A stretch of DNA of 64,000 bases. It comes from Actinomycetes bacterium. GTDB lineage: Bacteria; Actinomycetota; Actinomycetes; Actinomycetales; Cellulomonadaceae. The notes under the pieces are model-generated. The model was not told where the DNA came from. It did no database searches and saw nothing but the letters and a program-made list of their open reading frames with translations. Location of the stretch: the NCBI GenBank assembly GCA_021778635.1, contig JAJYCD010000001.1:52176-116175 (forward strand), read 5' to 3'. Both the position numbers and the translations under genes were made by a program. Positions 57,246 through 64,000 of this stretch are shown one piece after another (the first letter of the stretch is position 1; every line of letters begins with the position of its first letter).

Positions 57246-58562
57246 TCAGCCGGCGACTCCCAGCACGGGGGCCACGGGAACGGCCGACGGCGTCCGGACG
57301 GTCGCGACCCGGTAGACCACGGCTCCGGCGACGTACGCCGCGGCCACCGCGACGAACAACGGCCGCGAGTACCCGTCGTTCGGCAAGGTGACCGCCGCCA
57401 AGGCCGCGGCTCCGACGAACGCCGCGTTGTAGAGCATGTCGTAGAGCGCGAACGCACGCCCCCGGTAGGCGTCCTCGGTGTCGCGCTGCACGATCGTGTC
57501 GACGGAGATCTTGGCGCCCTGGGCGGCGAGGCCGAGAGCGAGCGCGCAGGAGAGCAGCACGACGCGCGTCAGGCTCACGACGAGCACGAGCTGGCTGACG
57601 GCGGCGAGCACGAGGCAACCCGCGATCCATCGGTGCGGTCCGGTCCGCGGGCTCAGCGCCGGGGTGAGGACGACCGCGAGGAAGAAGCCGACGGCCGACG
57701 CCGCGAGGACCTGCGCGAACACCGCGAGACCGGCGGCCGGGTCCGTCGGGTCGGCGAGCAGGTTCCGGGACAGCAGGATGCTCGCGATCAACGCGATCCC
57801 GTAGAGGAACCGGTGCACGGCCATCGCCCCGAGCGCATAGGCCGGCGTCCGGCGGCGAACCAGGTAGCGCGCCCCCGTGCCGAGCTCGATCGCGAGGGAG
57901 CGGAGCTGTCGGCCCCACGGGATCGCGACGGTTCGGCGGTCGGGACCGAGCTCGTCGCGCCCGATCCGCACCGCGAGCCAGGCGGCCGCGGCGTAGAAGA
58001 GGCCGGACACAGCGACCACGAGGGCGTCGCCGCCGCCGCTCCTCGGGAGCAGAAGGCCCGCACCGAGGCCGAGCCCGCCGCCGATGCCGGCCGCCGCGGC
58101 GCCGAGGGTCGGGGTGAGGGAGTTCGCCGTGAGCAGGAGTGGTCCGTCGACGACTCTCGGCAGCGACGCGGACAGGGCAGAGAGCAGGAACCGGTTCACG
58201 GAGAGGTTGAGGAGGGCGAGCACGTAGATCAGCGGCGTGATCCCGGTCGTGACCATGAGCAGCGCGATCACCAGCGTGATGGCGAGGCGGACGGCGTTGC
58301 CGTACAGCAGGACCTGCCGCCGCCGCCAGCGGTCGAGGAACACCCCGGCCCACGGTCCGACGATCGTGAAGGGCAGCAGCAGGACGGCGAACGCTGCGGC
58401 CACCCGCCCGGCGGTCGACTGCGTCTGCGGGGAGAAGAAGAACAGCGTCGCGAGGCCGACCTCGAACATGCCGTCGCCGGTCTGGCTGACCAGGCGCACC
58501 GCGAACAGCCGGCGGAACCCCGGCAGTCGCAGGAGGTCCCTCAGCTCACGGAGCACGCGCAC
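57246..58562 (-). CDS. MFS transporter
   Basis: A 438-residue protein with about twelve membrane helices and the signature loop DRWRRRQVLLYGNAVR between helices 2 and 3. LFFFSPQTQSTAGRVAAAFAVLLLPFTIVGPWAGVFLD (split) gives the N-terminal helices, and QRDTEDAYRGRAFALYDMLYNAAFV lies near helix 10. The pattern resembles drug-efflux MFS proteins related to the MefA/tetracycline-type group, but the substrate is unknown. It starts with GTG and converges on cca; the moaC gene begins 106 bases upstream on the opposite strand. Confidence 0.85.
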   Translation of the reverse strand: MRVLRELRDLLRLPGFRRLFAVRLVSQTGDGMFEVGLATLFFFSPQTQSTAGRVAAAFAVLLLPFTIVGPWAGVFLDRWRRRQVLLYGNAVRLAITLVIALLMVTTGITPLIYVLALLNLSVNRFLLSALSASLPRVVDGPLLLTANSLTPTLGAAAAGIGGGLGLGAGLLLPRSGGGDALVVAVSGLFYAAAAWLAVRIGRDELGPDRRTVAIPWGRQLRSLAIELGTGARYLVRRRTPAYALGAMAVHRFLYGIALIASILLSRNLLADPTDPAAGLAVFAQVLAASAVGFFLAVVLTPALSPRTGPHRWIAGCLVLAAVSQLVLVVSLTRVVLLSCALALGLAAQGAKISVDTIVQRDTEDAYRGRAFALYDMLYNAAFVGAAALAAVTLPNDGYSRPLFVAVAAAYVAGAVVYRVATVRTPSAVPVAPVLGVAG

Positions 58563-58668
58563 CCCGTCAGGCTACCGGCGCTCTCCCGCACCCTCCTGGG
58601 TCCGCGGACGTCCGCGCAGTAGCCTGCCGAACGACTGCCGGGCCGCCGGCACAGAAGGAGAGCACACG

Positions 58669-59196
58669 ATGACGGTCGAGGTCCCCGAGGAGAGCCGGTC
58701 CGAGCCGGACGGCGCAGCCGCACGCCCCGTCGAGCTCACGCACCTCGATGCGCGGGGAGCGGCGCGGATGGTCGACGTCAGCGGCAAGGAGGTCACGGTC
58801 CGCAGCGCGACCGCGAGCGGGTTCGTCCGGACGACTCCGGCGGTCGTCGGGCTCCTGCGCGGACAGGGTGTGCCCAAGGGCGACGCGCTCGCAGTCGCCC
58901 GCATCGCCGGGATCCAGGCGGCCAAGCACACTCCCGACCTGGTGCCGCTGTGCCACCCGATCGCGATCCATGGCGTCGTGGTCGACCTCGCCGTCGAGGA
59001 CGGCGGCGTCCGGATCGGCGCGACGGTGCGGACCGCGGATCGCACGGGCGTCGAGATGGAGGCGCTGACATGCGTCGCGGCGGCGGCGCTCACCCTGGTC
59101 GACATGGTCAAGGCGGTCGATCGCGCCGCCGTCATCACGGACGTCCGGGTCGACGAGAAGACCGGTGGTCGCAGCGGCACCTGGCGTCGCGGCTGA
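58669..59196 (+). CDS. moaC: cyclic pyranopterin monophosphate synthase MoaC
   Basis: A 175-residue enzyme of molybdenum-cofactor synthesis that turns 3',8-cyclo-GTP into cyclic pyranopterin monophosphate. Motifs are LTHLDARGAARMVDVSGKEVTVR, GVPKGDALAVARIAGIQAAKHTPDLVPLCHP (split), AVKADRA-type MVKAVDRAAVITDV and EKTGGRSGTW. Residues 1-~20 are a short non-conserved lead. AGGAGAG precedes the ATG. No other mo- genes are near, so it is a lone pathway member. A tandem array and terminator follow its stop. Confidence 0.95.
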   Translation: MTVEVPEESRSEPDGAAARPVELTHLDARGAARMVDVSGKEVTVRSATASGFVRTTPAVVGLLRGQGVPKGDALAVARIAGIQAAKHTPDLVPLCHPIAIHGVVVDLAVEDGGVRIGATVRTADRTGVEMEALTCVAAAALTLVDMVKAVDRAAVITDVRVDEKTGGRSGTWRRG

Positions 59197-59257
59197 CCCA
59201 CGCCCCTCCTGCACGGGTGGTGGCGCCGCGAGCGACGGCGTCTCCGTCGCGGCTCGA

Positions 59258-59321
59258 CCAGGACGCCGAAGGGCCAGGACGCTGAAGGGCCAGGACGCCG
59301 AAGGGCCAGGACGCCGAAGGG
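59258..59321. repeat. 4 x 16-bp tandem repeat beside terminator
   Basis: Four head-to-tail copies at 59258-59273, 59274-59289, 59290-59305 and 59306-59321. Three read CCAGGACGCCGAAGGG and the second has GCTGAAGGG (one base changed). The last copy supplies part of the left arm of the hairpin at 59315-59349. Each copy carries the same CGAAGGG segment (TGAAGGG in copy two), so each could pair with the hairpin's right arm. Confidence 0.93.
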
Positions 59322-59349
59322 CCCCGGCATCCGATGCCAGGGCCCTTCG
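59315..59349. terminator. strong bidirectional hairpin between moaC and ino1
   Basis: Left arm 59315-59330 and right arm 59334-59349 pair as CGAAGGGCCC/GGGCCCTTCG (10 bp), one C-A position (G-T on the other strand), then GGCAT/ATGCC (5 bp) around a 3-base loop. It lies 14 bases past the ino1 stop and follows moaC through the repeat array, so it can terminate both. No T-run. Confidence 0.8.
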
Positions 59350-59362
59350 TGCCGAGCTGAGG

Positions 59363-60442
59363 TCAGCGCTCGATGTCTCCGCGGATGAAGGCCTCGACGA
59401 GCTCGCGGCCCTCGCGGTCCTCGTGCTGCACGGGCGGGGACTTCATGAAGTACGTCGCTGCGGACAGGATCGGTCCGCCGACGCCCCGGTCCTTGGCGAT
59501 CTTCACGGCGCGCACGGCGTCGATGATGATGCCGGCCGAGTTGGGGGAGTCCCACACCTCGAGCTTGTACTCGAGGTTCAGCGGGACCTCGCCGAACGCG
59601 CGGCCCTCGAGGCGGACGTAGGCCCACTTGCGGTCGTCGAGCCACTGGATGTAGTCCGACGGGCCGATGTGCACGTTCCGCGCGCCCATGTCGTGGTCCA
59701 TGTTCGACGTGACGGACTGCGTCTTGGAGATCTTCTTGGACTGCAGGCGGTCGCGCTCGAGCATGTTCTTGAAGTCCATGTTCCCGCCGACGTTCAGCTG
59801 GTACGTGCGGTCCAGGATGACCCCACGGTCCTCGAACAGCCGGGCGAGCACGCGGTGCGTGATGGTCGCGCCGACCTGTGACTTGATGTCGTCGCCGATG
59901 ATCGGGACGCCGGCGTCCTCGAACTTCTTGGCCCACACCGGGTCCGACGCGATGAACACGGGCAACGCGTTGACGAACGCGACGTTCGCGTCGATCGCGC
60001 ACTGCGCGTAGTACTTGTCGGCCTCTTCCGAGCCCACCGGCAGGTAGGACACGAGGACGTCGACCTTCGCGTCCTTGAGGGCCTGGACGATGTCGACCGG
60101 CGCGGCCTCGGACTCCTCGATCGTCTCGCGGTAGTACTTGCCGAGGCCGTCGAAGGTGTGTCCGCGCTGCACGGTCACGCCGAGCGGCGGGACGTCGGCG
60201 ATCTTGATCGTGTTGTTCTCGCTCGCGACGATCGCCTCGGACAGGTCGAAGCCGACCTTCTTCGCGTCGACGTCGAAGGCCGCGACGAACTCGAGGTCGG
60301 AGACGTGGTACGGACCGAACGTCACGTGCATGAGACCAGGCACGGTGCTGCTCGGGTCGGCGTCGGCGTAGAAGTGCACGCCCTGGACCAGCGACGAGGC
60401 ACAGTTGCCTACGCCGACGATGGCGACGCGGATGGAGGTCAT
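59363..60442 (-). CDS. ino1: inositol-3-phosphate synthase
   Basis: A 359-residue NAD-dependent enzyme converting glucose 6-phosphate to inositol 3-phosphate, the first step toward inositol lipids and, in actinobacteria, mycothiol. Motifs are [16 protein letters not shown] (NAD site), [47 protein letters not shown] and [13 protein letters not shown] [11 protein letters not shown]. The ATG overlaps the padR stop (ATGA at 60439-60442), so synthesis is coupled to its likely regulator. The size is the shorter bacterial type. Confidence 0.96.
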   Translation of the reverse strand: MTSIRVAIVGVGNCASSLVQGVHFYADADPSSTVPGLMHVTFGPYHVSDLEFVAAFDVDAKKVGFDLSEAIVASENNTIKIADVPPLGVTVQRGHTFDGLGKYYRETIEESEAAPVDIVQALKDAKVDVLVSYLPVGSEEADKYYAQCAIDANVAFVNALPVFIASDPVWAKKFEDAGVPIIGDDIKSQVGATITHRVLARLFEDRGVILDRTYQLNVGGNMDFKNMLERDRLQSKKISKTQSVTSNMDHDMGARNVHIGPSDYIQWLDDRKWAYVRLEGRAFGEVPLNLEYKLEVWDSPNSAGIIIDAVRAVKIAKDRGVGGPILSAATYFMKSPPVQHEDREGRELVEAFIRGDIER

Positions 60443-61131
60443 CCTCGCTCCTTCTCGTTGTTCGGTGCCGCGACGCCAGATGCGCCGGCAGCGGGATCGG
60501 CAACGGCCGGGCGGCCACCGCCTTCAGTACGGACGCGGTGGACACCACGTTCGTTGTCGATGAGGCCGTCGAGCCAGCGAACTTCCCGCTCGGCCTGCTC
60601 GAGCCCGTGGCGCTGCAGCTCGAGGGTGTACTCGTCCATGCGCTCGCGGGTGCGGGCGAAGGACTGGTGGATCGTCTCGAGCCGCTCGGTCAGCCGGCTG
60701 CGACGACCCTCGAGGATCCGCAGTCGCGTCTCGGCGTCGGTCTGACCGAAGAACGCGAAGCGGACGTCGAAGTTCTCGTCCTCCCACGACGTCGGACCGG
60801 AGGAGGCCAGCACCTGCTGGAACTGCTCCTTGCCCTCCGCGGTGAGCTGGTAGACGATCCGCGCGCGCTTGCCGCTGAGGGCGTGTGGCGGGACGGACGT
60901 CGGGGAATCGACGCCGACGATCCAGCCGCGGGTCGCCATCGACTTCAGGCACGGGTAGAGCGACCCGTACGACAGCGCGCGGAACGAGCCGAGCAGCAGG
61001 TTGAGGCGCTTGCGCAGCTCGTACCCGTGCATCGGGGCCTCGTTCAGGAGCCCGAGGATGGCAGGCTCGAGGACGTCGGAGCGTGCGCGCACGCCGTGCC
61101 TCCTCAGCCGGGTCTTCGGGGTCGTCGCCAT
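60439..61131 (-). CDS. PadR family transcriptional regulator
   Basis: A 230-residue regulator. The N-terminal winged helix has [24 protein letters not shown] and [19 protein letters not shown] (split), and the basic wing [21 protein letters not shown]-terminal helical dimerisation region contains [26 protein letters not shown]. The ATG at 61131 starts the family sequence but has no ribosome site, so a leaderless or short-leader transcript is possible. It directly precedes and overlaps ino1, the same pairing as Rv0047c-ino1 in Mycobacterium. A palindrome 14 bases upstream is a likely operator. Confidence 0.92.
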   Translation of the reverse strand: MATTPKTRLRRHGVRARSDVLEPAILGLLNEAPMHGYELRKRLNLLLGSFRALSYGSLYPCLKSMATRGWIVGVDSPTSVPPHALSGKRARIVYQLTAEGKEQFQQVLASSGPTSWEDENFDVRFAFFGQTDAETRLRILEGRRSRLTERLETIHQSFARTRERMDEYTLELQRHGLEQAEREVRWLDGLIDNERGVHRVRTEGGGRPAVADPAAGASGVAAPNNEKERG

Positions 61132-61144
61132 GCCGATGGCATGC

Positions 61145-61165
61145 GATGTATCAACTCGATACATC
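61145..61165. promoter_or_regulatory. palindromic operator upstream of padR-ino1
   Basis: GATGTATC (61145-61152) and GATACATC (61158-61165) are perfect 8-bp inverted arms around AACTC. The ATGTAT/ATACAT half-sites resemble known PadR-family operators (ATGT...ACAT). A related half, GTCGATAC, lies nearby at about 61176-61183. The position just before the padR start suggests autoregulation of padR-ino1. Confidence 0.7.
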
Positions 61166-61343
61166 TGAAGAGTACGTCGATACGATGCAGCGAGCAAGTG
61201 TGTCGAGCTCGGGGAATCGCGTCACGATCGCGTGGTGATCGTGTGAAAGCTGGCCCGGGAGCCGTCACCAGGGCCGGGACGCTGAGGCTCCTCCCGCATA
61301 CTGGGCGGCACTGGAGCAGCATCGGCGGGCGGAAGGGCACAGC

Positions 61344-63788
61344 GTGACAGGCGCGAATGACCGAGGGAACGGCGCGGGCGACCGCCCGGTCGTGCGACGG
61401 ACGTCGACCCGCCCGCTCGTCTCCGGCGGACCCCGCACCGCGGCCGCTCCCGGCTCCGGGTCGCCGCGGCCGCCCGCGGGCGGCACGTCGCGCAGCCGGC
61501 GAGGCCCCGCGAAGAAGAAGCGCTTCATCGACTACCCGCGCTCCCGGTACCGCGGCTTCCGTCGCTGGTTGCCGTCGTGGCGCCTGGTCACGGCGGGGAT
61601 CCTGGGGGCGATCTTCGTCGGCATCGGTGCGCTCGTCGCCGCCTACGCGACGACGACGATCCCGAAGCCGGACCAGTTCGCCCAGGCGCAGACCTCGACC
61701 GTGTACTACGCCGACGGCAAGACGGTCATGGGGACGTTCGCAACCCAGAAGCGGGTGATCGTCGACTACGCGTCGCTGCCCACCTGGGTCGGCAAGGCGG
61801 TCGTCGCCTCGGAGGACAGCTCCTTCTACACGAACCGGGGCATCGACCCGAAGGGCATCGTCCGCGCCTTCGTCAACAACTTGCGCGGCGGGCCGCAGCA
61901 GGGCGCGTCGACGATCACCCAGCAGTACGCGAAGCAGTACTACACGGTCCACGCGCAGAGCTACCTCGGCAAGCTCAAGCAGGCGCTGCTCGCGATCAAG
62001 CTGGACCGGGCGCAGAACAAGGACGAGATCCTCGGGCGGTACCTCAACACGATCTACTTCGGTCGCGGGACGTACGGCATCCAGGCGGCGGCGCAGGCGT
62101 ACTTCGGCGTCGACGCGAAGAACCTGACCGTCTCCGAGGCTGCTCTCCTCGCGGGCATCATCCCGTCGCCCAGCAACTGGGACCCCGGGGTCGACCTCAC
62201 CCAGGCGACGGCTCGCTGGAACCGGACGCTCGACCGTATGGTCGCCGGGGGATGGCTGTCGGCCGCTGACCGCGCGACCCAGACGTTCCCCCCGGTGATC
62301 AAGTACCAGACGTCCGAGACCTACAAGGGCCCTACCGGGTACCTGCTCCAGATGGTGAAGTCCGAGCTCACGACCAAGGGCGGGCTCACCGAGGACCAGC
62401 TCAACACCGCCGGGCTGAACATCGTGACGACGATCGACCAACCCATGGAGAACGCCGCGATCGCGGCCGTGAACGCTCTCCCCGCCGGCAAGAATCCCCA
62501 CACGATGGTGGCCCTCGTCTCGGTCGACCCGTCGAACGGCGCGATCCGTGCGCTCTACGGCGGCGCCGACTACCTGGCGCGGGCCCGCAACGCCGTGACC
62601 CAGGACGCCGCCCAGGCAGGGTCGACCTTCAAGCCGTTCACCCTGATCACGGCGCTCGGCCAGGGCATCCCGTTGACGACCACCTTCAACGGCCGCAGCC
62701 CGCAGAACGTCCCGGGCTTCGGCAAGGTGCCGAACTTCGGCAACGAGCAGTTCGGGAACATCGACCTCGTCAAGGCGACGGCCGACTCGGTCAACACGGT
62801 CTACGCGCAGCTCAACATGAAGGTCGGCCCGGACAAGACCGCCGCGACCGCGAAGGCCGCGGGCATCACGACGACGGTCGGCACGAACCCCGCCAACGTG
62901 CTCGGCACGGACACCGTGCACCCGCTCGACATGGCGTCCGCCTACGGGACGATCGCGTCCGGCGGCTACCGCACGACCCCGCACATCGTCGACACCGCCA
63001 CGTTCATCTCGGACGGCTCGGTCGCCTACAAGGGCGCGAGCGCTCCGACGAAGGTGTTCGAGGCTCCCGTCATCGCGGACGCGACGTACGCGATGCAGCA
63101 GGTGGTCCAGTCCGGGACCGCGAGCGGGTACGTCAAGCGACTCGGGTTCCCGGTGGCGGGCAAGACCGGGACGACGGACAAGAACGTGTCCGGCTGGTTC
63201 GTCGGCTTCACGGCGGGTCCGACCGACGCCGCGACCAACAAGCTCCAGCTGTCGACCGCCGTGGCGATGTACCAGGTCGCCGACGACGGCAGCGAGCAGT
63301 CCATCTCCGGCTGGGGCGGCGTCAAGGAGGTGACGGGCGGCACCTGGCCCACCTTCGTCTGGGCCAAGTTCATGGGCGCGGTGATGGCGGGCAAGACCGC
63401 TGTCGCGTTCCCGCCGCGCGCGAACGTCGGCACCCCCGCGCCGACCGTGGCGGCCACCTCGACGATCGCCCCGACGCCCACGAGCACGCCGACGACCGCA
63501 GCGCCCACCACGGCCACGGTGCCGACGGGCCTCGTCGGGATGTTGCGTGCCGACGCCGAGGCGGCTGTGCTTGCGGCCGGCCTCCAGCCCGCGTCGACCG
63601 AGAAGTCTGACCCGACGGTGCCGGCCGGGACCGTCCTGAGCGCCTCCCCGGCGGCCGGGACCGTCCTGCCACGGGGGAGCACCGTCTCGCTCGTGGTCTC
63701 GAGCGGGCCCGCACCGAAGCCCACGTCGACCCCGACGGCCACGCCGGCCGCGAAGACCGGTCCGGTGAACCCTCCCAGCACCCCTTGA
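61344..63788 (+). CDS. ponA: class A penicillin-binding protein with PASTA domain (PonA-like)
   Basis: An 814-residue bifunctional peptidoglycan synthase. It has a ~75-residue basic cytoplasmic lead, a membrane helix at ~81-101, and a GT51 glycosyltransferase with catalytic Glu157 (EDSSFYTNRG) and QGASTITQQYAKQYY. The transpeptidase has STFK (Ser428 region, AGSTFKP), SVN at 482-484 and KTGTT at ~607-611. A Thr/Pro linker leads to one PASTA domain (GLVGMLRADAEAAVLAAGLQP) and a Thr/Pro tail. GTG start with AAGGG upstream. It lies just before rpsF, as ponA1 does in Mycobacterium. Confidence 0.94.
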   Translation: MTGANDRGNGAGDRPVVRRTSTRPLVSGGPRTAAAPGSGSPRPPAGGTSRSRRGPAKKKRFIDYPRSRYRGFRRWLPSWRLVTAGILGAIFVGIGALVAAYATTTIPKPDQFAQAQTSTVYYADGKTVMGTFATQKRVIVDYASLPTWVGKAVVASEDSSFYTNRGIDPKGIVRAFVNNLRGGPQQGASTITQQYAKQYYTVHAQSYLGKLKQALLAIKLDRAQNKDEILGRYLNTIYFGRGTYGIQAAAQAYFGVDAKNLTVSEAALLAGIIPSPSNWDPGVDLTQATARWNRTLDRMVAGGWLSAADRATQTFPPVIKYQTSETYKGPTGYLLQMVKSELTTKGGLTEDQLNTAGLNIVTTIDQPMENAAIAAVNALPAGKNPHTMVALVSVDPSNGAIRALYGGADYLARARNAVTQDAAQAGSTFKPFTLITALGQGIPLTTTFNGRSPQNVPGFGKVPNFGNEQFGNIDLVKATADSVNTVYAQLNMKVGPDKTAATAKAAGITTTVGTNPANVLGTDTVHPLDMASAYGTIASGGYRTTPHIVDTATFISDGSVAYKGASAPTKVFEAPVIADATYAMQQVVQSGTASGYVKRLGFPVAGKTGTTDKNVSGWFVGFTAGPTDAATNKLQLSTAVAMYQVADDGSEQSISGWGGVKEVTGGTWPTFVWAKFMGAVMAGKTAVAFPPRANVGTPAPTVAATSTIAPTPTSTPTTAAPTTATVPTGLVGMLRADAEAAVLAAGLQPASTEKSDPTVPAGTVLSASPAAGTVLPRGSTVSLVVSSGPAPKPTSTPTATPAAKTGPVNPPSTP

Positions 63789-63937
63789 TTACCGCCCGGG
63801 GTCGATGAGCCGATAGTGTTCACCTTTGCTGTGCTCGGGGAAGACCGTCGCCCATCGGCGAGACGACCCGGCTCGGCGACGCGCACAACCCTCCTGTCAC
63901 GGATGGACCGTGACCGTAGAGACCACAGGAGGTGGGT

Positions 63938-64000
63938 ATGAGCCTGCGTCAGTACGAGATCATGATCATTCTTGATCCCGAGGTCGAGGAGCGCACCGTC
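63938..64000 (+). CDS. rpsF: 30S ribosomal protein S6, first 21 codons
   Basis: The frame starts ATG with a perfect AGGAGGT 3 bases upstream and reads MSLRQYEIMIILDPEVEERT, the standard S6 N-terminus, before running off the window. The 149-base gap from the PBP gene should hold its promoter and leader; S6-operon leaders in many bacteria bind the S6:S18 pair, and a short stem CGTCGCC/GGCGAGACG near 63848-63866 might be part of one, but I cannot show this. Confidence 0.96.
   Translation, partial: MSLRQYEIMIILDPEVEERTV

Overview
The window is about 64 kb of very GC-rich DNA from an actinobacterium. It covers the chromosome origin and the surrounding core genes. Gene content and order match the dnaA region of Actinomycetes such as Mycobacterium and Streptomyces: fhaA-fhaB-pstP-rodA-pbpA-pknA-pknB, crgA, gyrA/gyrB, dciA, recF, gnd, dnaN, dnaA, rpmH, rnpA, yidD, yidC, jag, rsmG, parA, parB, then the trx, murJ, DUF6049, nudix and cca block, and ino1 with the rpsF entry. 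The class E sortase, the DLW-39 protein and the aminotransferase-ddl pair beside parB suggest order Micrococcales, perhaps a Cellulomonas relative. That placement is inferred from gene content, not from a search.

Layout. 1-6.7 kb is accessory metabolism: the end of a DUF427 gene, a membrane protein, a large glycoside hydrolase, a NIPSNAP protein, an SDR, an old yellow enzyme and tRNA-Leu(CAG). 7.0-15.8 kb is a tightly overlapping seven-gene operon for phospho-signalling and septal/elongation peptidoglycan synthesis. 15.9-18.3 kb is a reverse operon (DUF881, sortase, a 52-residue membrane protein missed by length cut-offs, pabA/trpG). crgA, a rhomboid protease, a cyclophilin, an alanine-rich membrane coiled-coil protein, the murT-gatD amidation pair and a CAP protein follow. 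25.4-37.4 kb holds tRNA-Ala, DLW-39, tRNA-Ile, DUF3566, gyrA, gyrB, dciA, recF, gnd, dnaN and dnaA, all on the minus strand. 37.7-44.8 kb holds rpmH to parB on the plus strand, so most genes point away from dnaA. 44.9-55.6 kb is a minus-strand block: ddl, aminotransferase, trxA/trxB, a pseudokinase, murJ, DUF6049 and nudix. 55.6-64 kb has cca, an MFS transporter, moaC, padR-ino1, a class A PBP with a PASTA domain, and the first codons of rpsF.

How it works together. DnaA boxes lie on both sides of dnaA, and a further pair lies about 17 kb away beside crgA. Three near-perfect parS sites and one variant lie between jag and parB, forming a centromere next to the ParAB genes. The PknA/PknB/PstP/FhaA/FhaB system, the MurJ flippase with its pseudokinase partner, MurT/GatD, Ddl, PbpA/RodA, the PBP1-type enzyme and CrgA form a co-located cell-envelope and division module.

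The most unusual sequence features are two separate 4 x 16-bp perfect-period tandem arrays and a 2 x 31-bp array, each lying next to a gene 3' end. Others are a sharp palindrome just upstream of padR-ino1 and a 1.08-kb gene-free stretch carrying two parS sites. No prophage, transposon, CRISPR array or clearly foreign island is visible.
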